Assembly (NCBI RefSeq): GCF_004348595.1
Contig: NZ_SMKD01000017.1
Coordinates: forward strand, 1 to 62,348
DNA: 62,348 nt
Direction of reading: 5' to 3'
From: Micromonospora sp. KC723
GTDB lineage: Bacteria > Actinomycetota > Actinomycetes > Mycobacteriales > Micromonosporaceae
Made by a program: the position numbers and the translations under genes
The notes under the pieces: model-generated
Databases searched by the model: none
Seen by the model: the letters and a program-made list of their open reading frames with translations, nothing else
What the model was told of the DNA's origin: nothing
Shown here: positions 54,882 to 62,348 of the stretch, in pieces
How the letters are laid out: each line of letters starts with the position of its first letter
Position numbering within the stretch: the first letter of the stretch is position 1

Positions 54882-57480
54882 AGAAGGCGCAGGCTACGAC
54901 CAGCTCCGGGGTGCGGTCGGGAAGCAGGTCGAGTTTGTCGATGTGACCGGCGGCCCGGACGTCGTCGGCGACCAGGGTGAGCTGCTCCAGCAGGGCCGCC
55001 GGGCCGAGCGCCTCGGCCAGCGGCACCTCCGCCCTCATCGACAGCTTCCGTTCCGACTTGGCCCGACGCACCTGACCCAGCGCGTTCGCCGCCAACCGCA
55101 GCAGCGCCGGGTCGCCGGTGCCGGTGACGACCTGGCCCACCTCGTACGTGGTGGGCCAGGTCGCGCGGTGCACCGAGCCGTACCGCCACCAGGACCACAC
55201 CTCCTCGGTGACGTACGGCAGCACCGGGGCGAAGAGGCGTAGCTGCACCGACAGCGCGGTCGCCAGCGCCGACCGGGCCGAGTCGGCCCCCGGCCCGCTG
55301 CCGTAGGCGCGCTCCTTGACCAGCTCGATGTAGTCGTCGCAGAACCGCCAGAAGAACGCCTCGGTCGCCTGCAACGCCGCCGTGTGGTCGTAGGCGTCGA
55401 AGGCCGTCGTCGCCGCCGTGACAACCGTGGAGAGTTCGGCCAGCAGGGCGGTGTCCAGCGGTGCGGTGGCCGGGGTGCGCAACGCGTCGGCGGCGCCCAG
55501 CCCGAGGGCGAACTTCGAGGCGTTGAGCAGTTTCGTGGCGAGCCGCCGGCCCACCTTGATCTGGGCGGTGTCGAAGGCGAGGTCCATGCCCGGCCGGCCG
55601 TTGGCCGCCCAGTAGCGCACCGCGTCGGAGCCGTGCTGCTCGAGCAGCGCCATCGGGGTGACCACGTTCCCCTTGGACTTCGACATCTTCTTGCGGTCGG
55701 GGTCGAGGATCCAGCCGGAGAGCACCGCCGTCCGCCAGGGCAGCACGCCGTGTTCCAGATGGGAGCGGACCACGGTGGAGAACAACCAGGTCCGGATGAT
55801 CTCCTGGCCCTGGGGGCGCAGGTCCATCGGGAACACCTGGCCGAACAGGTCCGGGTCGGACTCCCAGCCGCCGACGATCTGTGGGGTCAGCGACGAGGTG
55901 GCCCAGGTGTCCAACACGTCCGGGTCGCCGACGAAGCCCCCCGGCACCCCGCGCTGCGACTCGTCGTACCCGGGCGGCGGCTCGCCGGACGGGTCGACCG
56001 GCAGCATCGACTCGTCGGGTGTGAGAGGGTGGGTGAAGTCCGGCTCGCCAACGTCGTCGAGCCGGTACCACACCGGCACCGGCACCCCGAAGAAGCGCTG
56101 CCGGCTGACCAGCCAGTCACCGGTCAGCCCACCCACCCAGTGGTCGTACCGGTGCTTCATGTGCTCCGGCACCCAGCGCAGTTCGCCGCCGCGGGCCAGC
56201 AGCCCCTCCCGCAGGCGGGCGTCCCGGCCGCCGTTGCGCAGATACCACTGTCGGGTCGACACGATCTCCAGCGGCCGGTCGCCCCGCTCGTAGAACTTCA
56301 CCGGGTGGGTGATCGGGCGTGGCTCGCCGACCAGGTCGCCGGCGTCGGCCAGCATCCCGACCACGGTGGACCGGGCGCCGTTGACCGTCTGCCCGGCCAA
56401 CGCCGCGTAGGGGCCGGCAGGCACGCCGGCGGGCGGCTCCGGCAGCAGCCGGCCGTCCCGGCCGACCACCACCCGGGTCGCCAGGTCCAGCTCCCGCCAC
56501 CAGGTCACGTCGGTCAGGTCGCCGAACGTGCAGACCATCGCGATGCCGGTGCCCTTGGCCGGGTCCGCCAGCGGGTGCGCGCGCACCGGCACCTCGACCC
56601 CGAAGACCGGGGTACGCACGAGCCTGCCCACCAGGTCCGTGTACCGCTCGTCGTCGGGGTGGCAGACCAGCGCGACGCACGCCGGCAGCAGCTCCGGCCG
56701 GGTGGTGTCGATCAGCACCTCGCGCCCGTCCGGCCCGGTGAACCGCAGCCGGTGGTACGCCCCCGGCCGCTCCCGGTCCTCCAGCTCCGCCTGGGCCACC
56801 GCGGTGGCGAAGCCGACGTCCCACAGGGTCGGCGCCTCCGCCTGGTACGCCTCACCCCGGGCCAGGTTCCGCAGGAACGCCCGCTGGCTGGCCGTCCGGG
56901 CGGCCCGCCCGATCGTGGTGTACGTCAGCGACCAGTCCACCGACAGCCCGAGTCGCCGCCACAGCGCCTCGAAGACCTGCTCGTCCTCGGCGGTCAACCG
57001 TTCGCACAGCTCGACGAAGTTGCGCCGGGAGATCGAGGTCGGCTGTCTGCGCTGCCGTTCGGTGACCGGGGTGGCCGGCGGCTGCCAGGCCGGGTCGTAC
57101 GGCAGGGCCGGGTCGCAGCGCACCGCGTACACGTTCTGCACCCGTCGCTCGGTGGGCAGACCGTTGTCGTCCCACCCCATCGGGTAGAAGACCGCCTTGC
57201 CGCGCATCCGCTGGAAGCGGGCCACCGTGTCGGTGTGTGTGTACGAGAAGACGTGCCCCATGTGCAGCTCGCCCGACACGGTCGGCGGCGGGGTGTCGAT
57301 GGAGAACACGTCGCTGCGGCGACCGCTCCGGCCCGGGGTGTCCGTCGGTACGTGCGCCCTCGTCCGATCGAACGCGTAGGTGCCGTCCTCCTGCCAGCGG
57401 CGCGCCCAGGTGTCCTCGATGCCGTCCAGGGTGGGACGGTCGGGGACACCGGCGCGGGCCGTTCTCGCCGTGTCGGTCAT
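54880..57480 (-). CDS. valS: valyl-tRNA synthetase
   Basis: Charges tRNA-Val. The 866-residue class I synthetase has HIGH-type motif HMGH (73-76) and KMSKS at 598-602. The CP1 editing domain lies between ([19 protein letters not shown] region), with the anticodon-binding domain after. The protein ends soon after that domain ([11 protein letters not shown]) and lacks the C-terminal coiled-coil arm of most ValRS. ATG 57480 sits 6 bases after a TAGGAT box, so the mRNA is probably leaderless. No T-box element is upstream. It may be the sole or a second ValRS. Confidence 0.94.
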   Translation of the reverse strand: MTDTARTARAGVPDRPTLDGIEDTWARRWQEDGTYAFDRTRAHVPTDTPGRSGRRSDVFSIDTPPPTVSGELHMGHVFSYTHTDTVARFQRMRGKAVFYPMGWDDNGLPTERRVQNVYAVRCDPALPYDPAWQPPATPVTERQRRQPTSISRRNFVELCERLTAEDEQVFEALWRRLGLSVDWSLTYTTIGRAARTASQRAFLRNLARGEAYQAEAPTLWDVGFATAVAQAELEDRERPGAYHRLRFTGPDGREVLIDTTRPELLPACVALVCHPDDERYTDLVGRLVRTPVFGVEVPVRAHPLADPAKGTGIAMVCTFGDLTDVTWWRELDLATRVVVGRDGRLLPEPPAGVPAGPYAALAGQTVNGARSTVVGMLADAGDLVGEPRPITHPVKFYERGDRPLEIVSTRQWYLRNGGRDARLREGLLARGGELRWVPEHMKHRYDHWVGGLTGDWLVSRQRFFGVPVPVWYRLDDVGEPDFTHPLTPDESMLPVDPSGEPPPGYDESQRGVPGGFVGDPDVLDTWATSSLTPQIVGGWESDPDLFGQVFPMDLRPQGQEIIRTWLFSTVVRSHLEHGVLPWRTAVLSGWILDPDRKKMSKSKGNVVTPMALLEQHGSDAVRYWAANGRPGMDLAFDTAQIKVGRRLATKLLNASKFALGLGAADALRTPATAPLDTALLAELSTVVTAATTAFDAYDHTAALQATEAFFWRFCDDYIELVKERAYGSGPGADSARSALATALSVQLRLFAPVLPYVTEEVWSWWRYGSVHRATWPTTYEVGQVVTGTGDPALLRLAANALGQVRRAKSERKLSMRAEVPLAEALGPAALLEQLTLVADDVRAAGHIDKLDLLPDRTPELVVACAF

Positions 57481-57486
57481 CCGTCG

Positions 57487-57492
57487 ATCCTA
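57487..57492 (-). promoter_or_regulatory. -10 box TAGGAT for valS
   Basis: On the minus strand TAGGAT ends 6 bases before ATG 57480; the spacing fits leaderless transcription. Confidence 0.5.
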
Positions 57493-57555
57493 GGCAGCCG
57501 GTGCCGTCTGCCGCCTCCATGATTGACCCGACCCGCGGAACGGCCACCGGCTGCC
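57493..57555 (-). repeat. inverted repeat between the ABC exporter and valS
   Basis: GGCAGCCGGTG (57493-57503) and CACCGGCTGCC (57545-57555) are a perfect 11-bp inverted repeat with a 41-base loop. It could be a terminator for the exporter operon or an operator overlapping the valS promoter. Confidence 0.45.
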
Positions 57556-57636
57556 GCACGCCGTGCCGTCCGTGAGACCGGACACTCCGTTTGGCCCCAG
57601 GCGGGAGGCCAGCCGGGCCGCGGCCGGCGGGGGCGC

Positions 57637-59511
57637 TCAGATCAGGGAGGTCCGCCAGTGCTCGTGCAGGGCCGCGTACCGGCCACCGGCGGCGGCCAGC
57701 CGGGCCGGTGGGCCGTCCTCCACGATCCGACCGCCGTCGAGGACCAACACCCGGTCGGCGATCTCCACCGTGGAGAGTCGGTGCGCGATGACCAGCGCGG
57801 TACGGTCGCGCAGCACCGTGCCGAGCGCCCGCTGCACCAGTCGCTCGGTCGGCACGTCCAGTGACGACGTCGCCTCGTCGAGGATCAGCACCCGCGGGTC
57901 GGCCAGGAAGGCCCGGGCGAACGCGACGAGTTGCCGCTGCCCGGCGGAGAGCCGGCCACCGCGCCGGTGCACGTCGGTGGCGTACCCGTCGGGGAGGGCG
58001 GTGATGAAGTCGTCGGCGCCGATCGCCCGCGCGGCGGCCTCCACCGCCGCGTCGTCGGCGGTGGGCCGGCCGAACCGGATGTTCTCCGCCACCGTGCCAC
58101 TGAACAGGTGGTTTTCCTGGGTGACCAGCACCACCGCCCGGCGCAGCTCGGTGTCGGCCAGGTCGCGCAGGTCGACGCCGTCCAACTCCACCGTGCCGGT
58201 GGCCGGGTCGTGGAAGCGGGCCAGTAGCTTGGCGATGGTGGACTTGCCGGCGCCGGTCGGCCCGATCAACGCGACCGTCTGCCCGGCCGGCACCCGAAGG
58301 TCCAGGCCGGTCAGGATGGGAGCCTGCGGGCGGTAACCGAAGGAGACCGACCGGAACCGCACCGCGCCGCGCTCCGGCCCGGGTGGCAGCGGTGTCGGCC
58401 GAGCCGGCTCCGGCACGCCGGGAGCCTCGTCCAGTACCCCGGCCAGCTTCTCCAGCGCCGCCGTGGCGGACTGGAGCGTGTTGTAGAACTGGCTCAGCTC
58501 CTGCATCGGCTCGAAGAAGCGGCGCAGGTAGAGCAGGAACGCCGCGAGCACGCCCACCTCCGTGCCGCCGCCGAGGACCCGCCAGCCGCCGTAGCCGAGC
58601 ACCACCGCCAGGGTGCCGTTGCCGATCACCTTGATCCCCGGGGAGTAGGTGGCGATGAGCCGGAACCCGTGCAGGTTGGCCCGCCGGTACTCGTCGTTCA
58701 ACCCGTCGAAGATCTGCTGGTTGCGCGGTTCCCGGCGGAACGCCTGCACGGCCCGGATGCCGCGCAGCGACTCCACGAAGTGGACGATCACCAGCGCCGC
58801 CGCGTCCCGGCTGCGCCGCCACGCGCTGGTCGAGGCGCGGGCGAACCAGCGGGACAACGCGAACAGGAGCGGGAACGCCAGCAGGGCAACCGCCGCCAGC
58901 GGCAGGTCCAGCCAGAGCAGGACGGCGGCTACCGACACCACGGTCAACGTGGCCGTCACCAGGCTGTCGATGCCGCCGTCGACCAGTTCGGCGATCGAGT
59001 CCAGGTCGCTGGTGAGGCGGGAGACCACCCGGCCGGAGGTGTAACGCTCGTGGAAGCCGACACAGAGGCGGAGGAAGTGGCCGTACACCCGCTGGCGCAG
59101 GTCGAGCAGGACGGCCTGGCCGATCCGGGCGGAGAGGGTGAGGAAGCCGCGCCGGGCCGCGTACTCGGTACCGGCCGCGACGGCGAAGGCTCCGGCGACG
59201 GCGGCCAGCGGGCCCGGGTCGCCGGCCCGCAGCGGCGCCACGGCCCGGTCGATGCCGAGCATCACCAGGTACGGCCCGGCCATCGCGGCGGCGTTCTGGG
59301 CCAGCAGCAGCACGGTGGCCAGCCCCAGCCGGGCACGGTGCGGGCGCAGCAGGTCACGCAGCAGCGCCCGGCTGCGGGCGCGCAGCCGGGCCACCGCCTC
59401 CGGCGCGGTGTCCTCGGCGCGGCTGCGGTCGGCGTCCGGGTCGGTGGCCCGGCCCCGCCAGTGCGACGCGCCGGCGCCGTCCGCGCGTGGTTCGGGCACC
59501 TGGCCGGTCAC
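57637..59511 (-). CDS. ABC exporter half-transporter, consensus ATPase subunit
   Basis: 624 residues from GTG 59511, overlapping the partner's stop (GTGA). An N-terminal acidic tail is followed by a six-helix exporter domain and an ATPase domain. Walker A is GPTGAGKST, Walker B VLILDEATSSLD has the catalytic Glu, the H-loop is VIAHRLSTV, and the signature is LSAGQRQL. Paired with the upstream subunit it forms a heterodimeric exporter of the lipid/drug (MsbA/TM287-288-like) type. The frame is open further upstream but the reading there is antisense-like. Confidence 0.9.
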   Translation of the reverse strand: MTGQVPEPRADGAGASHWRGRATDPDADRSRAEDTAPEAVARLRARSRALLRDLLRPHRARLGLATVLLLAQNAAAMAGPYLVMLGIDRAVAPLRAGDPGPLAAVAGAFAVAAGTEYAARRGFLTLSARIGQAVLLDLRQRVYGHFLRLCVGFHERYTSGRVVSRLTSDLDSIAELVDGGIDSLVTATLTVVSVAAVLLWLDLPLAAVALLAFPLLFALSRWFARASTSAWRRSRDAAALVIVHFVESLRGIRAVQAFRREPRNQQIFDGLNDEYRRANLHGFRLIATYSPGIKVIGNGTLAVVLGYGGWRVLGGGTEVGVLAAFLLYLRRFFEPMQELSQFYNTLQSATAALEKLAGVLDEAPGVPEPARPTPLPPGPERGAVRFRSVSFGYRPQAPILTGLDLRVPAGQTVALIGPTGAGKSTIAKLLARFHDPATGTVELDGVDLRDLADTELRRAVVLVTQENHLFSGTVAENIRFGRPTADDAAVEAAARAIGADDFITALPDGYATDVHRRGGRLSAGQRQLVAFARAFLADPRVLILDEATSSLDVPTERLVQRALGTVLRDRTALVIAHRLSTVEIADRVLVLDGGRIVEDGPPARLAAAGGRYAALHEHWRTSLI

Positions 59512-61313
59512 GATCGCACCAGACCGTCCCGGCTCGCCGGTTCGGCGCAGAGCACCGCCCGGTACGCCGGGACCGTGGCCAGCAGCTCCGAGTGGCGGCC
59601 GATCGCGGTGATCCGCCCGCCGTCGAGCAGCGCGACCCGGTCGGCGAGCGCGACCGTGGACGGCCGGTGCACCACCAGCAGCGCGGTGCTGTCCCGCAGC
59701 ACCTGTTTCAGGGCCGCCTCGACCAGCGCCTCGGTGTGCACGTCCAGCGCGGAGAGCGGGTCGTCCAGGACGAGCAGCGCCGGCCGGCCCAGCACCGCCC
59801 GGGCCAGCGCCAGCCGCTGACGCTGCCCGCCGGAGAGCGACAGCCCCTGCTCGCCGACCCGGGTGGCCAGCCCCCACGGCAGCTCGTACGCGAAGTCGGC
59901 CTGGGCCAGCGCGAGCGCCGCCCGGACCTCGTCCTGGCCGGCGTCCGGCCGGCCCAGGGTGAGGTTCTCCCACACCGACATGGAGAAGAGGGTGGGTTCC
60001 TCGAACGCCGTCCCGACCAGCCGGCGCAGTGCGGACAGCCGCAGGTCGCGCAGGTCGTGCCCGTCCAGGGTGATCCGGCCGCCGGTCACCTCGTGCAGCC
60101 GGGGGACGAGGGAGAGCAGGGTGCTCTTGCCGGCGCCGGTCACGCCGACCAGGGCCAGCGTCTCGCCCGGCTCGACGGTCAGGTCGATCTCCCGCAGCAC
60201 AGGCGTGCCGGCGCCGGGGTAGCGGAACGTCACGCCCTCGAACCGTAGCCGGCCACGGACCCTGTCCCGGGCCAGCGTGACCGCGTGCGGGGCGTCCACG
60301 ATCGAGGGTGGGGTGTCCAGCACCTCGTGGATCCGGTCGGCGGCGGTGGCGGCCTCCTGACCGTTGGCGATGATCCAGCCGAGCGACTGCACCGGCCAGA
60401 TCAGCATGAGCTGGAGGCTGACGAAGGCGATCAGTTCGCCGACGGTGAGCGTGCCTCCGGCGACCAGCGCCGCCCCGCACACCAGCACCACGCCGAGGGT
60501 CAGGTTGGGCACCAGGTCGAACAGCGCGGAGGTGCGGGCCAGCAGCCGTGCCTTGCCGACGCCGGTGTCGTGCAGCGCCCGCGCCCGGCCGGCGAACCGG
60601 TCGGCCAGCTCCGGTCCCCGCCCGTACGCCTTCACGGTGCGCAGCCCCTGCGCGGTCTCCTCGACCAGGGTGGCCACGTCGCCCTGCTGGTCCTGCATCC
60701 GCCGGGACGCCGCGTGGTAGTGCCGGGCGAACCGGCGACTGATCAGGAACAGCGGTGCCGCGCTGGCGGCCACCAGCAGGCCCAGCGGCGCGTGCAGCCG
60801 TACCAGCAGCACCACCACGGCCAGGTAGGTGACCAGGTTGAGCACCAGGAAGAGCAGCCCGAAGGAGAGGAACCGGCGGATCACCGACAGGTCGCTGGTG
60901 ACCCGGGAGAGCAACTGGCCGGACTGCCACCGGTCGTGGAAGTCGACCGGGAGGCGTTGCAGGTGGGCGTAGACGTCGGCGCGGATCGCCGCCTCCATGC
61001 CGACCGAGGAGGAGGACTGCGTCCACCGGCGGATGAAGATCAGCACCGCCTCGGTGAGCCCGAGCAGCAGGGCCAGGCCGCCGAGGCGGAGCAGGCCGGC
61101 CGCGTCACGGTCGGCGACCGGCCCGTCGACCACCCGCTGGGTGAGCAGCGGCACCGCCAGGCTGGCCGCGGTGGCGGCCAGGCTCGCGAACAGCAACCAG
61201 CAGAACTGGCCCGCGTACGGGCGCAGGTAGCGGCGTAGCCGCCAGAGGTTGCGCAGGGGGCGCGGACCGGCGTCGACCCGTCGGGCGGGGTCGCCGTCGC
61301 GCAGCGCAGGCAC
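59508..61313 (-). CDS. ABC exporter half-transporter, degenerate-site subunit
   Basis: 601 residues. Six-helix exporter domain (PLLTQRVVDGPVADRDAAGL near the first loop) and an ATPase domain with Walker A GVTGAGKST and canonical signature LSGGQRQR. Walker B reads LLVLDDPLSALD, with Asp in place of the catalytic Glu, and the H-loop is VVHRPSTV. This marks it as the subunit carrying the non-hydrolytic site of an asymmetric heterodimer. The GTG start overlaps the ogt stop by one base (TAGTG), so it is cotranscribed with the repair gene. Substrate unknown. Confidence 0.9.
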   Translation of the reverse strand: MPALRDGDPARRVDAGPRPLRNLWRLRRYLRPYAGQFCWLLFASLAATAASLAVPLLTQRVVDGPVADRDAAGLLRLGGLALLLGLTEAVLIFIRRWTQSSSSVGMEAAIRADVYAHLQRLPVDFHDRWQSGQLLSRVTSDLSVIRRFLSFGLLFLVLNLVTYLAVVVLLVRLHAPLGLLVAASAAPLFLISRRFARHYHAASRRMQDQQGDVATLVEETAQGLRTVKAYGRGPELADRFAGRARALHDTGVGKARLLARTSALFDLVPNLTLGVVLVCGAALVAGGTLTVGELIAFVSLQLMLIWPVQSLGWIIANGQEAATAADRIHEVLDTPPSIVDAPHAVTLARDRVRGRLRFEGVTFRYPGAGTPVLREIDLTVEPGETLALVGVTGAGKSTLLSLVPRLHEVTGGRITLDGHDLRDLRLSALRRLVGTAFEEPTLFSMSVWENLTLGRPDAGQDEVRAALALAQADFAYELPWGLATRVGEQGLSLSGGQRQRLALARAVLGRPALLVLDDPLSALDVHTEALVEAALKQVLRDSTALLVVHRPSTVALADRVALLDGGRITAIGRHSELLATVPAYRAVLCAEPASRDGLVRS

Positions 61314-61861
61314 TACCCGACGGTAGCGTCAATCGGGAGCGTCGCCGGTGTCGGCTTGCCGTCAGAGTGCCGCTCGTGGCCGAGGAGCCATGTCTTGACG
61401 TCCAGCCCCCAGCGGTAGCCGCCGAGCGTGCCGTCGGTGCGCAGCACCCGGTGACAGGGGACGAAGAGGGCGGCGGCGTTGCGGGCGCAGGCGGCGGCGG
61501 CCGCGCGGACCGCCGCCGGCCGGCCGGCCCGGGCGGCGAAACCGGTGTACGTCACCGGCTCTCCCGCCGCCACCTCGCGCAGCACCTGCCAGGCGTGCGC
61601 CATGAACGCGCCGCCGGTGTGCTGATGCACCGGCACCACGTCGATGGCGGTGAGTTCGCCGTCCAGGTAGGACGCGACGGCCCGGCTGACCGGCCCGAGG
61701 TCGGCGCGCGGGCGGAGATCGCCGCGCAGGGGCGGGTGGACGAGGGGAAGCAGGACCGCCGGGTCCGGCGTGAAGCCGGCGGCGCGTACCGCCCCGTCGG
61801 GGCCGGCCAGCACGCTGAGCGGGCCGATCGGGGTGCCGATGACGGTGCTGTCGATGATCAT
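61313..61861 (-). CDS. ogt: methylated-DNA-protein-cysteine methyltransferase
   Basis: Suicide repair of O6-alkylguanine. 182 residues, with the active-site PCHRV (Cys136) and the helix-turn-helix region before it. The N-terminal Ogt-type domain starts TVIGTPIGPLSVLAG. The segment RAAAAACARNAAALFVPCHR has Ala-rich changes around the Arg finger, but the RNA-type Asn is present. Its ATG overlaps the stop of the AlkA-like frame (ATGA), a typical alkylation-repair pairing. Confidence 0.93.
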   Translation of the reverse strand: MIIDSTVIGTPIGPLSVLAGPDGAVRAAGFTPDPAVLLPLVHPPLRGDLRPRADLGPVSRAVASYLDGELTAIDVVPVHQHTGGAFMAHAWQVLREVAAGEPVTYTGFAARAGRPAAVRAAAAACARNAAALFVPCHRVLRTDGTLGGYRWGLDVKTWLLGHERHSDGKPTPATLPIDATVG

Positions 61862-62235
61862 GCTGCTCTCCAGAGTCGGATCACCGCGTACGAGCGCCAG
61901 GGGCGCCAGCGGTGCGAGTGGGTGTCCAGGGTCGAGGGGGCGTCGGGCAGGCCGAGAGTGGCGGCGCCCCGGCGTGCCGCGAGGTCGGTGGCGAGCAGGA
62001 CGTCCGGGTCGCCGAGGGCGCGCATGGCCACGTACCCGGCGGTCCAGGCGCCGATCCCGGGGACCGTGAGCAGCCGGCGTACCGTCTCCTGGCGGTCCCC
62101 GCCCGGGTCGAGCACGAGCTCCCCGGCGGCCACCGCCCGGGCGAGCGCCCGCACCGTCTCGCGCCGCCGCGCGGGCATCGCGAACGCCGGATCCGCGAGC
62201 CCCGCGATCTCCTCGGCCCCTGGGAACCCCCGCAA
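61858..62235 (-). pseudogene. alkA: AlkA-type 3-methyladenine DNA glycosylase, C-terminal part only
   Basis: The last ~120 residues of an AlkA/HhH-GPD glycosylase: helix-hairpin-helix VPGIGAWTAGYVAMRALGD, catalytic-type Asp in LLATDLAARRG, and the terminal RPWRSYAVIRLW. Upstream of about base 62235 the frame stays open to the window edge, but it no longer resembles AlkA and its third positions lose their G/C bias. The N-terminal DNA-binding half is therefore missing. It may be a truncated gene or a break in the assembled sequence. It is translationally coupled to ogt. Confidence 0.7.
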
Positions 62236-62244
62236 CCCGCCTGC

Positions 62245-62348
62245 TTCTTGCCCGCGCTCTCGCTGCTGACCACGAAGTTGGTGGCCGTCCTGGAGATCCG
62301 CAAGGCGGTCAACTTCATGATCAATCCGGGGGTGGGGTGGTGGAAGGG
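62245..62348 (+). CDS. partial unidentified reading frame at the window edge
   Basis: In the plus-strand frame starting near 62245 the codons are almost entirely G/C-ending and encode a protein-like stretch (LLTTKLVAVLEIRKAVNFMI, then NPGVGWWK) running off the end. A TTG at 62248 could be the start. I do not recognise the family. The antisense frame shares its wobble positions and is also G/C-biased, so strand is uncertain. Confidence 0.3.

Noticed and set aside
57481..57640. T-box leader for valS
   Set aside because: No T-box core or specifier-like structure; the likely promoter lies 6 bases from the start codon.

Overview
The window is very G+C-rich, third codon positions are almost all G or C, and many genes begin with GTG or TTG. 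Together with the gene content this indicates an actinomycete, most likely a Micromonosporaceae relative; genus is an inference. Two blocks follow mycobacterial gene order: guaB-guaB3-GMC oxidase (compare Rv3411c-Rv3409c), and chorismate mutase-pcrA-M23 peptidases-sucC-sucD-small membrane proteins-PerM-purN-purH (compare Rv0948c-Rv0957). No rRNA, tRNA, CRISPR array, insertion sequence or prophage was seen; this is a chromosomal housekeeping segment.

Layout. 1-10.5 kb: GMP synthesis (guaB, guaB3, guaA) interleaved with two tandem M1 metallopeptidase lipoproteins, an LCP wall phosphotransferase and a GMC flavoenzyme. 10.5-13.1 kb: a small PspC protein and two paralogous double-Nudix proteins. 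13.4-15.7 kb: phosphatidylethanolamine synthesis (pssA and psd convergent on a shared terminator; Psd has an extra N-terminal domain). 15.8-20.0 kb: an envelope-stress-like module, with a PspC/LiaF-like membrane protein divergent from a PspC-headed histidine kinase and a LuxR-type response regulator. 20.0-26.4 kb: a complete oligopeptide ABC transporter (oppABCDF) behind a 590-base leader. 26.5-29.0 kb: chorismate mutase with an apparent Tyr/Phe leader-peptide attenuator, then a secreted 5'-nucleotidase. 29.2-34.8 kb: UvrD/PcrA helicase, a VOC protein, two M23 peptidases, a stand-alone cobalamin-binding domain. 35.3-46.8 kb: central metabolism (sucCD, purN-purH in one reading frame, folD, mdh, icd) with small membrane proteins, PerM and a metallo-beta-lactamase-fold hydrolase. 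47.1-50.6 kb: DeoR regulator-galT pair and an APS kinase fused to a degenerate ATP sulfurylase. 50.7-54.9 kb: DM13 membrane protein and a two-ATPase/two-permease ABC cluster. 54.9-61.3 kb: valS and a heterodimeric ABC exporter. 61.3 kb to the end: ogt, a truncated AlkA-type glycosylase, and an unidentified partial reading frame on the other strand.

How the genes connect. guaB/guaA and purN/purH/folD serve purine synthesis, and folD supplies the 10-formyl-THF used by both PurN and PurH. sucCD, mdh and icd are TCA-cycle steps, and the B12 domain belongs to a mutase family that yields succinyl-CoA, the sucCD substrate. The clearest regulatory discovery is upstream of chorismate mutase: a 21-residue, apparently leaderless open frame containing Leu-Tyr-Phe-Tyr-Tyr, followed by mutually exclusive RNA stems and a perfect 17-bp terminator hairpin. 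This is the layout of ribosome-mediated attenuation by aromatic amino acids. A TAGGCT-like -10 box 6-8 bases before the start codon recurs, suggesting many leaderless mRNAs.
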